DNA of 27,007 nt from a virus: positions 1 to 27,007 of IMG/VR virus record IMGVR_UViG_3300017733_000038, one strand, 5' to 3'. Both the position numbers and the translations under genes were made by a program. The notes under the pieces were generated by a model. The model saw only the letters and a list, made by a program, of their open reading frames with translations, made no database searches and was not told the DNA's origin. Of the stretch, positions 6,241 to 13,584 are shown piece after piece (within the stretch, counting starts at the first letter, position 1; the number at the start of each line of letters is the position of its first letter).

Positions 6241-6507
6241 TTTTTTTAAGTAGACGGAGGCGGCTATCGATACGCGCGCGATGCCGCAATTGCAACGCAT
6301 TCGCAGCGGCCACGGATAGATAATCAGTAGGTCAGCGCAATGTTTTCAATGGGTTAGCGTCCGCTGGCGATGGGGGGGTGCCATTTTTTTTTCGATTTCG
6401 GCAAATGCCTACCCCTCCCCCCCCAAGACCGCCCGCCGCTTCCCTAGACGATAATACATCGAAGAATGAGGCTCAGACGCTCTGAGCCTGAACCGGAGCA
6501 GCGCCAC
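6241..6507 (+). other. Non-coding stretch between small terminase and DUF6321-like gene
   Basis: No convincing gene in 267 bases. It holds a G7 run (6372-6378) and a C8 run (6417-6424) about 40 bases apart with ATTT/AAAT between them, so an imperfect large stem-loop is possible. A T9 run lies at 6384-6392, a GATAAT box (possible -10, no clear -35) at 6450-6455, and a perfect hairpin at 6469-6489. The site between terminase genes would suit a pac or cos signal or a late promoter, but none can be confirmed by eye. Confidence 0.5.
6469..6489 (+). promoter_or_regulatory. Perfect 9-bp hairpin in the 5' leader
   Basis: AGGCTCAGA-CGC-TCTGAGCCT is a nine-pair perfect inverted repeat with a three-base loop. 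No T run follows, so it is not a standard terminator. It sits 18 bases before the preferred ATG at 6508 and may protect or process the mRNA or influence translation. Confidence 0.55.
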
Positions 6508-6804
6508 ATGGCATCACCCGCCTGGACCCGCAAAGAAGGCAAGAACCCGAAAGGCGGCTTAAACGCCAAAGGCCGCGCCAGCTACAAGTCCGGCACGCTC
6601 AAGCCGCCGGTCAAGAAAGGCGACAATCCTCGCCGCGCCAGTTTCCTCGCCCGCATGGGCAACATGAAGGGGCCAGAGCGCGATGCGAAGGGACGCCCCA
6701 CGCGTCTCTCTCTTTCTCTCCGCGCGTGGGGCGCTTCATCCAAGGCCGACGCGAAGAGCAAAGCGGCGGCAATCTCGAAACGAAACAAGGCGAAAAAAGC
6801 ATGA
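6508..6804 (+). CDS. DUF6321-like basic phage protein
   Basis: A 98-residue, strongly basic protein (roughly a quarter Lys/Arg). The pattern AWTRKEGKNPKGGLNAKGRA near the N-terminus and NPRRASFLARMGNMKGPE in the middle are what I recall of DUF6321 proteins of phages, ending with SLRAWGASSKADAKSKAA. An ATG at 6466 is in frame, but reading from there would translate the perfect hairpin; ATG 6508 has GGAG at 6495-6498 and begins right at the conserved part. It overlaps the next gene by four bases (ATGA). Function unknown; the charge suggests nucleic-acid binding. Confidence 0.7.
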   Translation: MASPAWTRKEGKNPKGGLNAKGRASYKSGTLKPPVKKGDNPRRASFLARMGNMKGPERDAKGRPTRLSLSLRAWGASSKADAKSKAAAISKRNKAKKA

Positions 6805-6947
6805 GCCTCTACGCAAACATGAACGCTCGCAAAAAAGCCGGCACCAGCCGGCCGAAAAGCAAATCCACCGTAAGTTCGAAAGCCTACGCCAACATGAAGG
6901 CCGGGTTTCCGAAGAAGAAAAAGAAGTCTGTGATGGGCCGCGGCTAA
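6801..6947 (+). CDS. Small Lys-rich protein, 48 aa
   Basis: The ATG at 6801 forms an ATGA overlap with the preceding stop, and the TAA overlaps the next ATG (TAATG). The product has 14 Lys/Arg and no Asp or Glu, including a KKKKK run at residues 38-42. A motif is repeated internally: LYANMNARKKAG near the start and AYANMKAGFPKK in the middle. The opening resembles small phage proteins that start with a LYaN-(I/M)-xA(K/R) pattern. Role unknown; a DNA-binding packaging accessory is possible. Confidence 0.6.
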   Translation: MSLYANMNARKKAGTSRPKSKSTVSSKAYANMKAGFPKKKKKSVMGRG

Positions 6948-7108
6948 TGCACTATTCCGCCTACTGCGTCCCTGACATGGAGGGCAAGGTAGGCTTGTGC
7001 GTGATGCTTGAGGGCTTTGACACCCAGGAGGCCGCTGAATGGTTCCTGCAACAGCTTATGGGGCCGTTTGAGGGCTGGGAAGACTCTGCCGGCGAGCTTG
7101 TGCATTGA
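6947..7108 (+). CDS. Small protein of unknown function, 53 aa
   Basis: Coupled at both ends: its ATG lies in TAATG and its stop overlaps the TTG start of the large terminase gene. The product MHYSAYCVPDMEGKVG... has GFDTQEAAEWFLQQL as a likely helix and an acidic C-terminus, in contrast to its two basic neighbours. No family recognised. Tight coupling on both sides is the main support. Confidence 0.55.
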   Translation: MHYSAYCVPDMEGKVGLCVMLEGFDTQEAAEWFLQQLMGPFEGWEDSAGELVH

Positions 7109-8391
7109 AGACGATAGAGATCGATTACACGCCGCGCCCGTTGCAGCGGGAACTGCATCAGATGCTGGATCAGAACCGCTTCAACGTGCTGGTCATGCAT
7201 CGCCGGTTCGGCAAGACGGTCTGTGCCATCAATCATCTGCTCAAGCGCGCGATCGAAGAACAGAAGCCCAACCCGCGGCTGGCGTACATAGCGCCGACGT
7301 ATCGCCAGGCAAAGAACGTCGCATGGGACTATCTCAAGCAGTTCAGCGGAAAGATTCCCGGCACGAAGTACCATGAGACGGAACTGCGCTGCGATCTGCC
7401 TAACGGCGCCAGAATAAGCCTTCTGGGATCAGAAAACCCCTCAAGTCTGAGAGGCATCTATCTCGATTTTGCCGTGATGGACGAGGTCGCGGATATGCCG
7501 GAAAGCATATTCCCCGAAGTCATCCGCCCGGCACTGTCTGACAGAAAAGGCGGTTGCACGTTTATAGGCACGCCGCAGGGCCACAACTACTTTCACGATT
7601 TGTGGGAAGCCGCCGCCAGCACAAAGGGCTGGGCGCGCCAGATGTACAAGGCATCTGAAACCAATCTGCTGGATGCGGAAGAACTGGAAGCCGCGAAGGC
7701 AACCATGACGATCGACCAGTACAATCAGGAGTTCGAATGCAGCTGGGTTGCGAACGTACCCGGCAGCATTTTTGGCAAAGAGTTACAGGATCTTGATGAC
7801 AAAAAACGTATTACGAGCGTTCCGCACGATCCGGCTAATAAGGTCGATACGTTCTGGGATATCGGGATGCATGACTACACTGCGATCTGGTTTACGCAAA
7901 GCGTGGGCCGCGGTGAGGTGCAGGTTATCGACTACTACGAAAACCGTGGCGAAGGTCTGCCGCACTATGTGCGGCATCTGCATAGCCTGGGTTACACATA
8001 CGGCTCGCACTACGGGCCGCATGATCTGGAAGTGCGTGAGATGGGCAGCGGTAAAAGCCGTCGAGAAACTGCATATGATTTGGGGCTGAACTTTCGCGTC
8101 GTCCCACGCCTTCCAGTTGAAGATGGCATCCATGCCGCGAGACTTTTGATTCCGCGCTGTTACATCGATCGCGACAATTGCCGCCAGGGTCTTGAGTCTT
8201 TGCGTCACTACCATCGCAAATATAACGACCGCACAAGAAAATTTCGCGACCAGCCAGTACACGATTGGTCAAGCCATGCCGCTGATGCGTTTCGCTATAT
8301 GGCTGTTGGCATGAAAACCGTCACCGACAACGCACGACCGCCCCAGGCGGTTGCGCAGAATAAATACGATCCATTTGGAGCAGCTGCATGA
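7105..8391 (+). CDS. terL: Terminase large subunit (packaging ATPase and nuclease)
   Basis: A 428-residue motor protein. The ATPase part shows Walker A MHRRFGKTV (K37), an adenine-type YIAPTYRQA segment, Walker B FAVMDEVAD (D126, E127) and a coupling motif TFIGTPQGHNYF at 152-163. The nuclease part carries WDIGMHDYTAI (D252), HYGPHDLE (D307) and HDWSSHAADAFRYMA (D387, D394), the metal-binding acids of the RNase H-like fold. It is shorter than T7 gp19 (586 aa) but complete in motifs. The start is a TTG at 7105 overlapping the previous stop (TTGA), with GGCGAG at 7091-7096; no ATG precedes Walker A sensibly. It pumps DNA into the prohead through the portal encoded downstream. Confidence 0.93.
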   Translation: MKTIEIDYTPRPLQRELHQMLDQNRFNVLVMHRRFGKTVCAINHLLKRAIEEQKPNPRLAYIAPTYRQAKNVAWDYLKQFSGKIPGTKYHETELRCDLPNGARISLLGSENPSSLRGIYLDFAVMDEVADMPESIFPEVIRPALSDRKGGCTFIGTPQGHNYFHDLWEAAASTKGWARQMYKASETNLLDAEELEAAKATMTIDQYNQEFECSWVANVPGSIFGKELQDLDDKKRITSVPHDPANKVDTFWDIGMHDYTAIWFTQSVGRGEVQVIDYYENRGEGLPHYVRHLHSLGYTYGSHYGPHDLEVREMGSGKSRRETAYDLGLNFRVVPRLPVEDGIHAARLLIPRCYIDRDNCRQGLESLRHYHRKYNDRTRKFRDQPVHDWSSHAADAFRYMAVGMKTVTDNARPPQAVAQNKYDPFGAAA

Positions 8392-8603
8392 GTGGTCTTT
8401 TTTCCAGTAAAGCACCGGCACCGCCGCCGATACCGCCTGTCCCCCCGCCCGCGCCGATCAAAGATCCCAGCACTGCGGTGGAGGATGAAGTGCGTGCAGA
8501 TCTCAAACGCCGCAAAGGTCGGACCAGCACGATCGCGACCAGCGGATCAGGACTAACCACCGAAGCAGAAGTCAGCAAAACGTCTTTGCTGGGGAGTAAA
8601 TAA
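8388..8603 (+). CDS. Proline-rich small phage protein, copy 1
   Basis: A 71-residue protein beginning MSGLFSSKAPAPPPIPPVPP, a Pro-rich N-terminal arm, then a charged helix (DEVRADLKRRKGR) and a Gly/Ser/Thr-rich tail (TSTIATSGSGL) ending TSLLGSK. The general plan resembles the small proteins found just before the connector gene in many T7-like phages (T7 gp7.3 occupies the same place and has a comparable basic-plus-GGG tail). ATGA overlap with the terminase stop. The next gene looks like a diverged copy. Confidence 0.65.
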   Translation: MSGLFSSKAPAPPPIPPVPPPAPIKDPSTAVEDEVRADLKRRKGRTSTIATSGSGLTTEAEVSKTSLLGSK

Positions 8604-8827
8604 TGAGCGGTATTTTTTCAAGCCCAGCCCCTACGCCACCGCCACCGCCGCCCGTGCAGCCCGCGCCTGTGGTGCGCCCTAGTGCTGTCGTTAACGTAGG
8701 CGACAAGGACGGCGAGGATAAAAAGCGTCTGGCAAAGGTCCGCACCGGCGCCGGCACTGGCGCACGCATGACTACCAGCGTTTTGGGTAGCGCCTCGACT
8801 GACACCAAAGAAAAGCTGGGCGCCTAG
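8603..8827 (+). CDS. Proline-rich small phage protein, copy 2
   Basis: A 74-residue protein with the same plan as the preceding gene: MSGIFSSPAPTPPPPPPVQP start, a charged middle (DKDGEDKKRLAKVR), then a Gly/Thr-rich tail with TSVLGS. The shared MSG(L/I)FSS start, Pro-rich arm and (S/T)xLLGS/SVLGS end indicate tandem paralogues. GGGGAG at 8591-8596 is a good ribosome site and the start lies in TAATG. Probably a virion-associated or assembly protein by position; not proven. Confidence 0.65.
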   Translation: MSGIFSSPAPTPPPPPPVQPAPVVRPSAVVNVGDKDGEDKKRLAKVRTGAGTGARMTTSVLGSASTDTKEKLGA

Positions 8828-8828
8828 T

Positions 8829-10445
8829 ATGGCGGAGGACGATCGCGCCCGCGTTCTGCTGAAGCGGCTGGACAAGCTGCGCGTACAGCGCGCGACGTGG
8901 GAGCAGCACTGGCAAGAGGTCGCCGAGTACGTTGTGCCGCGTAAGGCGGACGTGACGAAGAAGCGTTCTGCCGGCGACAAGCGCATGGAGCAGATTTACG
9001 ACGGCACCGCGATCCAAGCCGCTGAAATGCTTTCCGCCTCACTGCATGGGATGCTGACCAACCCGTCAATGAACTGGTTTGATCTGGCATACCTTGATGA
9101 GGAATTGAACAACGACGACGAGGCGAAGGAGTTTCTGGAAGCCGTTACGGGTATCATGCAGCGAGAGTTTCAGCGCAGTAACTTTGCGGAACAGATACAC
9201 GAATTGTACAGCGACCTGGTGACGTTTGGCACCGGCGTGATGATGATTGATTCCGCACCCGAAGGCGAAGGGGTCCGGTTCGGTACACGCCATATCAGCG
9301 AGTGCTACCTGTCCGAAGATCAGTTTGGCCGCGTAGACACGGTTTTCCGTGAGTTCAAAATGTCTGTGCGATCGGTCGCGCAGATGTTTGGTGCTGAGAA
9401 ACTTAGCGAAAAGATGCAGCGCAAGTTGGAGCGTGACCCATACGAAGATGTCAAGCTGGTGCATGTGGTGATGCCGCGCACTGAGCGCGACGCACAACGC
9501 ATTGACGCGAACAACAAACCGTTTGCCAGTATTTACATGGACCCCGGCGAGAAGATTGTTTTGCGCGAAGCCGGCTATGACGAGTTTCCCTACGTTGCAC
9601 CCCGCTGGCTCAAAAGCAGCTTCGAACAAAACTACGGACGTTCGCCCGCGATGACCAGTTTGCCTGATGCAAAAATGATTAACGCCATGTCGCGCGTTAC
9701 AATCATGGCCGCACAGAAGCAGGTAGACCCGCCCCTGATGGTGCCGGACGATGGGTTCATGTTGCCGATCCGCACCACGCCAGGCGGCTTGAACTTCTAC
9801 CGCGGCGGTACGCGCGATCGCATTGAGCCTTTGCAGATTGGCGCTAATAATCCGCTTGGCCTTAATCTTGAAGAACAGCGCCGCCAGGCGATCCGATCGG
9901 CGTTTTACGTTGATCAGCTTACACTTGGCACCGGGCCGCAGATGACTGCGACCGAGGTAGTCAGCCGCACTGAAGAGAAGATGCGGCTACTTGGGCCAGT
10001 GCTGGGTCGTCTCCAGGCTGAACTTCTTCAGCCCATGATCAGCCGCGTATACGAAATATTGAACCGGCAGAATAAATTGCCGGCCGCGCCAGAAACGCTG
10101 CTCAATAATGATCTGGATATTGAGTACGTCAGCCCGCTTGCGAAAGCGCAGCGTCAGTCCGACGTGCAGGGCATCGTGCGGTTGTTCGAACTTCTCAGCC
10201 CGCTTGCTGGAATAGACCCGACAGTGTTTGACCATCTTGATACCGATGGCTTGGTCCGCTACATGCTGCATACGCTATCGATCCCGGCCCGCGTGACAAA
10301 GGGTGAAGGTGAGATCATGCGCGAGCGAGCGCAGCGCCAAGAACAGGCGCAGGTGCAGCAGCAGCTGAACGAGGCGACACAAACCGCCGAGGCTTTGGGT
10401 TCGGTAGCGCCAGCGATCAAGGTGCTACAGCAAGGCACGCCATAG
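8829..10445 (+). CDS. Head-to-tail connector (portal) protein, T7 gp8-like
   Basis: A 538-residue protein, close to T7 gp8 (536 aa). The N-terminal stretch WEQHWQEVAEYVVPRKAD, followed by DGTAIQAAEMLSASLHGMLT and NPSMNWFDLA, is the signature of the phage head-to-tail connecting protein family. The middle has YSDLVTFGTGVMMI, and the C-terminal third is Gln/Glu-rich and coiled (REAQRQEQAQ-type helices), as expected of a portal crown. It forms the dodecameric ring at the vertex through which DNA is packaged and to which the tail tubular proteins attach. The start lies one base after the preceding stop. Confident call. Confidence 0.93.
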   Translation: MAEDDRARVLLKRLDKLRVQRATWEQHWQEVAEYVVPRKADVTKKRSAGDKRMEQIYDGTAIQAAEMLSASLHGMLTNPSMNWFDLAYLDEELNNDDEAKEFLEAVTGIMQREFQRSNFAEQIHELYSDLVTFGTGVMMIDSAPEGEGVRFGTRHISECYLSEDQFGRVDTVFREFKMSVRSVAQMFGAEKLSEKMQRKLERDPYEDVKLVHVVMPRTERDAQRIDANNKPFASIYMDPGEKIVLREAGYDEFPYVAPRWLKSSFEQNYGRSPAMTSLPDAKMINAMSRVTIMAAQKQVDPPLMVPDDGFMLPIRTTPGGLNFYRGGTRDRIEPLQIGANNPLGLNLEEQRRQAIRSAFYVDQLTLGTGPQMTATEVVSRTEEKMRLLGPVLGRLQAELLQPMISRVYEILNRQNKLPAAPETLLNNDLDIEYVSPLAKAQRQSDVQGIVRLFELLSPLAGIDPTVFDHLDTDGLVRYMLHTLSIPARVTKGEGEIMRERAQRQEQAQVQQQLNEATQTAEALGSVAPAIKVLQQGTP

Positions 10446-10667
10446 ATGATTGAAGAGCTACGGCAGGACGCAAAGCAGATCCTCGACACCAATGAAGGTG
10501 AACGGCTGCTTGAAGACCTCAAGCGTCGGTATGGGTTCTATCAACCAACATTCCGCGGTGATCCATATGAAACCGCATATGCCGAAGGGCAGCGCAGCGT
10601 GCTGCTTTTCATCCTGTCGCTAATCAGCGACGACCAGCCACCACAAGGAGAAGAGAACAGTGTCTGA
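10446..10667 (+). CDS. Bbp19-like small structural protein
   Basis: A 73-residue protein directly after the connector stop. The pattern LLEDLKRRYGFYQPTF, then DPYETAYAEGQRSVLLFILSL, matches the layout of phage Bbp19-like proteins (F/Y-rich middle, then G-x-R-x-V and a hydrophobic helix). Found between connector and scaffold in several podoviruses as I recall. Its 3' end carries the AAGGAG ribosome site of the scaffold gene, with an eight-base overlap. Precise role unknown. Confidence 0.6.
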   Translation: MIEELRQDAKQILDTNEGERLLEDLKRRYGFYQPTFRGDPYETAYAEGQRSVLLFILSLISDDQPPQGEENSV

Positions 10668-11475
10668 AGAAGAACAGGTAGCGGAGGTCTCCGAAGCGGA
10701 GGTAGCCCCGTCTGGCGATTGGAAAGACAACCTGCCCGAAGACATTCGCGGGCATACAGCCCTTGGTCCGATCAATGATGTTGAAAATCTTGCGAAGGCA
10801 TATGTCAACGCAAGCAGCATGATCGGCCGGGATAAAATACCGCTGCCGGGTGAGCATAGCAGTCCAGACGATTGGAACGAGGTATTCACGCGGTTAGGCC
10901 GGCCAGAGTCGGCCGAAGGGTATGAGGTCGATGCTGGTGAAGGCGCCGAGAGTGAACTTGTGGATTGGTTCAAAAATACGGCGCACGATATTGGTCTGAA
11001 CAACAAACAGGCCCAGCAGCTGATGTCCGCTTATAACGACATGGCGCAAGGACAAGCCGAAGCCGGGTTTGATGTTGAGGAAATACGCAATCAGGTAAAC
11101 TCTGATCTGCGCGCAGAATACGGTTCTGCTTTAGATGATCGCTTGTCCCTGGCTAATGGGCTGGTGCAGAATTTCGGTGGCGAAGAAATGACCGAAATCC
11201 AGCTGGCTGATGGCACGCTTCTGGGTGACAACCCGGAGTTTATCAAGGCGATGATTAACGTTGGCGAGTACATCCGCGAACGTGTCAGCGAAGATGATTT
11301 TGCGGGCATCGACAAGTCCGACATGTCAATGACGCCATCGGAGTTGAACGAAAAAATTAAAGAGGTGGAAGCGCCTGACGGTCCCTTGTGGAACTCGGCG
11401 CATCCGCAGCACGCGCACTTTTTGGAAGAGCGCAATCGCCTCTACGAAATGCTCTACGGCAACGAAGCTGCCTAG
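10660..11475 (+). CDS. Capsid scaffolding/assembly protein, T7 gp9-like
   Basis: A 271-residue acidic protein beginning MSEEEQVAEVSEAEVAPS, followed by WKDNLPEDIRGHTALGPIND and the segment LAKAYVNASSMIGRDKIPLPG (spread over about residues 45-66), which is characteristic of phage scaffold proteins together with DWNEVFTRLGRPESAEGYEV. The remainder is predicted helical. It precedes the capsid gene, the usual scaffold position. The start is GTG at 10660, placed nine bases after a strong AAGGAG. T7 gp9 is slightly longer (307 aa). Confidence 0.85.
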   Translation: MSEEEQVAEVSEAEVAPSGDWKDNLPEDIRGHTALGPINDVENLAKAYVNASSMIGRDKIPLPGEHSSPDDWNEVFTRLGRPESAEGYEVDAGEGAESELVDWFKNTAHDIGLNNKQAQQLMSAYNDMAQGQAEAGFDVEEIRNQVNSDLRAEYGSALDDRLSLANGLVQNFGGEEMTEIQLADGTLLGDNPEFIKAMINVGEYIRERVSEDDFAGIDKSDMSMTPSELNEKIKEVEAPDGPLWNSAHPQHAHFLEERNRLYEMLYGNEAA

Positions 11476-11610
11476 AGATGTCGGGGTAGCCGGTAACGGT
11501 CCCGTGCTTGCGTAAAAGTCACGCCGTCGATCGCAGCGAATGCGAAGGTAAGGTCCGCGTCTGCGGGGAGCCGGCCGATTTTTCATAAACCTAACTAAGG
11601 AGTAACGCTT
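11476..11610 (+). promoter_or_regulatory. 135-bp leader of the major capsid gene
   Basis: No gene. TAAGGAG at 11596-11602 is a strong ribosome site. Upstream are a CCGC-GTCT-GCGG hairpin (11555-11566) and two near-identical words, GGGGTAGCCGG (11483-11493) and GGGGAGCCGG (11565-11574). In a genome where most genes overlap, this length suggests a late promoter, an RNA-processing site or a structured leader. No promoter box could be named. Confidence 0.45.
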
Positions 11611-12474
11611 ATGAGCGTTCAGATTACTACTGCGTTTTCGCAGCAGTTCTCGACGAACGTCGCTCTGCTTTCGCAGCAGCGCGGCAGCGCACTCCGTGGC
11701 GCGGTACGCGAAGAATCCGTAACTGGCGAAAAGGCATTTTTCGACCAGGTTGGTTCCGTAGCAGCCGTTAAACGGACGTCGAGACACGGGGATACCCCCC
11801 TTGTTGAAACCCCCCATTCCAGGCGTCAGGTGACACTTGAAACCTACGAATGGGCAGATCTTATTGACGATGCTGACAAAGTCCGCATGTTGATTGATCC
11901 AACCAGCACTTATGCCCAGGCGGCCGCTGCCGCTATGAACCGGGCTGTCGATGATGAAATCATCGCGGCAGCGACGGGTTCCTCTAAGACGGGGAAATCG
12001 GGCAGCACGTCCACGTCTCTGCCAGCTGGCAACATCATTGCCCACGGTAGTGCAGACATGACCGTAGCTAAGTTGCTGTCCGCGAAAGAGATCATGGACT
12101 CGGCAGATATTGATCCGTCGATTCCGCGGCATATCGCAGTTGGCCCCGCGCAGATCAGCGCGTTGCTGAATACGACTGAAGTAAAAAGTTCGGATTTCAA
12201 TACGGTCCGTGCTTTAGCTCGCGGTGAGCTAAATTCCTTTTTGGGATTCACCTTCCATATGACCAATCGCTTGGCGGTTGCATCAAACATCCGCACCTGC
12301 TTCGCGTGGGCGCAGGACGGTGTGATGCTTGCCGTTGGCAAGGACGTCATGTCTCGCATCGAAGAACGGGCTGACAAGTCTTATTCCACTCAGGTGTACT
12401 ATTGCCAATCGATCGGCAGCACCCGTATGGAAGAGAGCAAAGTCGTTTCTGTTCTTTGCGATGAATCGGCATAA
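11611..12474 (+). CDS. Major capsid protein
   Basis: A 287-residue protein beginning MSVQITTAFSQQFSTNVALL. The segments EKAFFDQVGSV, RHGDTPLVETPHSRRQVTL, WADLIDDADKVRMLIDPTS, AMNRAVDDEIIAAATG and FAWAQDGVMLAVGKDVMSRI are typical of a widespread capsid family of short-tailed phages with the HK97 fold. It is shorter than T7 gp10A (345 aa). Strong TAAGGAG and its own leader fit the most abundant virion protein. It assembles on the scaffold from the gene just upstream. A second well-initiated gene follows 13 bases later. Confidence 0.9.
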   Translation: MSVQITTAFSQQFSTNVALLSQQRGSALRGAVREESVTGEKAFFDQVGSVAAVKRTSRHGDTPLVETPHSRRQVTLETYEWADLIDDADKVRMLIDPTSTYAQAAAAAMNRAVDDEIIAAATGSSKTGKSGSTSTSLPAGNIIAHGSADMTVAKLLSAKEIMDSADIDPSIPRHIAVGPAQISALLNTTEVKSSDFNTVRALARGELNSFLGFTFHMTNRLAVASNIRTCFAWAQDGVMLAVGKDVMSRIEERADKSYSTQVYYCQSIGSTRMEESKVVSVLCDESA

Positions 12475-12487
12475 GGAGGACTGAACA

Positions 12488-12967
12488 ATGGGTACTGCTA
12501 ATTCAACCCTGGTCAGCAACTTCGAAGCTGATCCGCAAGTCTTCAACGACGTTTCCAACCTGCATGGCGTTATGCGTGTGGCTCAAGGAACGGTCGTTGT
12601 GGCAGCGGGCGACTCAGATAATGACGACATTCTGATGCTCGCTCCGATTCCGTCAAACGCGACTGTGCCGCACATCTTCGTCGGCTCAGACACGTTGGGT
12701 GGAAGCAACACTTTTAACGTAGGCATCTACACGGACGCCGGTGTTGTCAAAGACGAAGACGTCTTTGCCACTGCTGTCGCCGACGCAGGTGCTATGGCTG
12801 ACGTGCGTTTCGAAGCCGCAAACATCAATACATGCGGTCAGAAGATGTACGAGCTTGCCGGCGATTCTGCTGATCCCGGCGGGTACTACTACATCGCGGT
12901 CACGATGGCCGCCGCGGGTGGAACTGAGGGCGACCTGTCCTTCATCATCCACTACGTCGTTAGTTAA
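12488..12967 (+). CDS. Possible head decoration protein, 159 aa
   Basis: Unrecognised family. The protein is Ala-, Gly- and Asp-rich and beta-like (RVAQGTVVVAAGDSDNDDIL, then NTFNVGIYTDAGVV and YYYIAVTMAAAGG), with few charged-basic residues and no signal peptide. AAGGAGG at 12473-12479 gives one of the best ribosome sites in the window, so high expression is likely. It sits between the capsid gene and a terminator, a usual place for a decoration or head-stabilising protein. That role is inferred from position only. Confidence 0.6.
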   Translation: MGTANSTLVSNFEADPQVFNDVSNLHGVMRVAQGTVVVAAGDSDNDDILMLAPIPSNATVPHIFVGSDTLGGSNTFNVGIYTDAGVVKDEDVFATAVADAGAMADVRFEAANINTCGQKMYELAGDSADPGGYYYIAVTMAAAGGTEGDLSFIIHYVVS

Positions 12968-12972
12968 GTGAG

Positions 12973-13003
12973 AGGGGCGGCTTATGCCGCCCCTTTTCTT
13001 TTT
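12973..13003 (+). terminator. Rho-independent terminator after the capsid cassette
   Basis: AGGGGCGGC-TTAT-GCCGCCCCT (12973-12994) is a perfect nine-pair GC-rich stem with a four-base loop, followed by TTTCTTTTT. It lies six bases after the stop of the 159-aa gene and just before the tail gene block. Confidence 0.92.
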
Positions 13004-13014
13004 AGGAAATCTGA

Positions 13015-13584
13015 ATGGCTTCTGCGGTTGATATTTGTAACAGCGCGCTCAACAACATTGGTGCGTCCAACATCATAGCGTTGACTGAGGACAGCCGCGC
13101 CGGCCGTCTGTGCAATCAGCGTTATGAATTTGTACGGGACAGTGTGTTCCGTTCACATCCGTGGAACTGTTTAATCAAGCGCGCCTCGCTCGCACAAGAT
13201 ACCGATGCGCCCGCTTGGGAGTATGCATACAGCTACCAGTTGCCGGCAGACCCGTACTGTCTTCGCATACTGGAAGTAGAGGGTGAGCAGGATGGCGTTG
13301 AATACGTCATTGAAGGACGCAAGCTGCTGACCGACGAAGGCACGATAAAAATCCGGTACATCGCCCGCGTTACTGATCCAAACGAATATGACGTACTGTT
13401 GATAGAAGCGATCGCGGCGGCGCTCGCCGCTGATTTGTCTTATCCGGTCGCTAACAGCGTCGGGCTGCAACAAAATATGTATAGCGTATACCAGGCGAAG
13501 CTGTCTGAAGCGCGTTTCGTTGACGCTACTGAAGGCACGCCAGACGTGATCGGCGCCACCGACTTCATCAACGCGAGGCTCTAA
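13015..13584 (+). CDS. Tail tubular protein A, T7 gp11-like
   Basis: A 189-residue protein, near the 196 aa of T7 gp11. It opens with ASAVDICNSALNNIGASNI and continues RAGRLCNQRYEFVRDSVFRS, then HPWNCLIKRASLA, the pattern of phage tail tubular protein A / gp4-type adaptor proteins. The Y-rich middle (WEYAYSYQLPADPYCLRIL) is also typical. It forms the adaptor ring between connector and nozzle. AGGAAA at 13004-13009 precedes the ATG. The stop overlaps the next ATG (TAATG). Confidence 0.88.
   Translation: MASAVDICNSALNNIGASNIIALTEDSRAGRLCNQRYEFVRDSVFRSHPWNCLIKRASLAQDTDAPAWEYAYSYQLPADPYCLRILEVEGEQDGVEYVIEGRKLLTDEGTIKIRYIARVTDPNEYDVLLIEAIAAALAADLSYPVANSVGLQQNMYSVYQAKLSEARFVDATEGTPDVIGATDFINARL

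Noticed and set aside
5632-6300. Antisense open frame of 222 codons across the terminase small subunit
   Set aside because: It would cross the terminator hairpins and a strong sense gene; composition is His/Arg-rich as expected for a shadow frame.
6450-6455. GATAAT as a late promoter
   Set aside because: Good -10 match but no -35 at 16-18 bases upstream; not reported as a separate promoter.
6466-6507. Upstream start for the DUF6321-like gene
   Set aside because: It would translate a perfect hairpin into MRLRRSEPEPEQRH, which lacks resemblance to the family, while ATG 6508 has a ribosome site.
11326-12132. Antisense open frame of 268 codons over scaffold end, leader and capsid
   Set aside because: Opposes two clearly recognised genes and has no recognisable motif or start signal.
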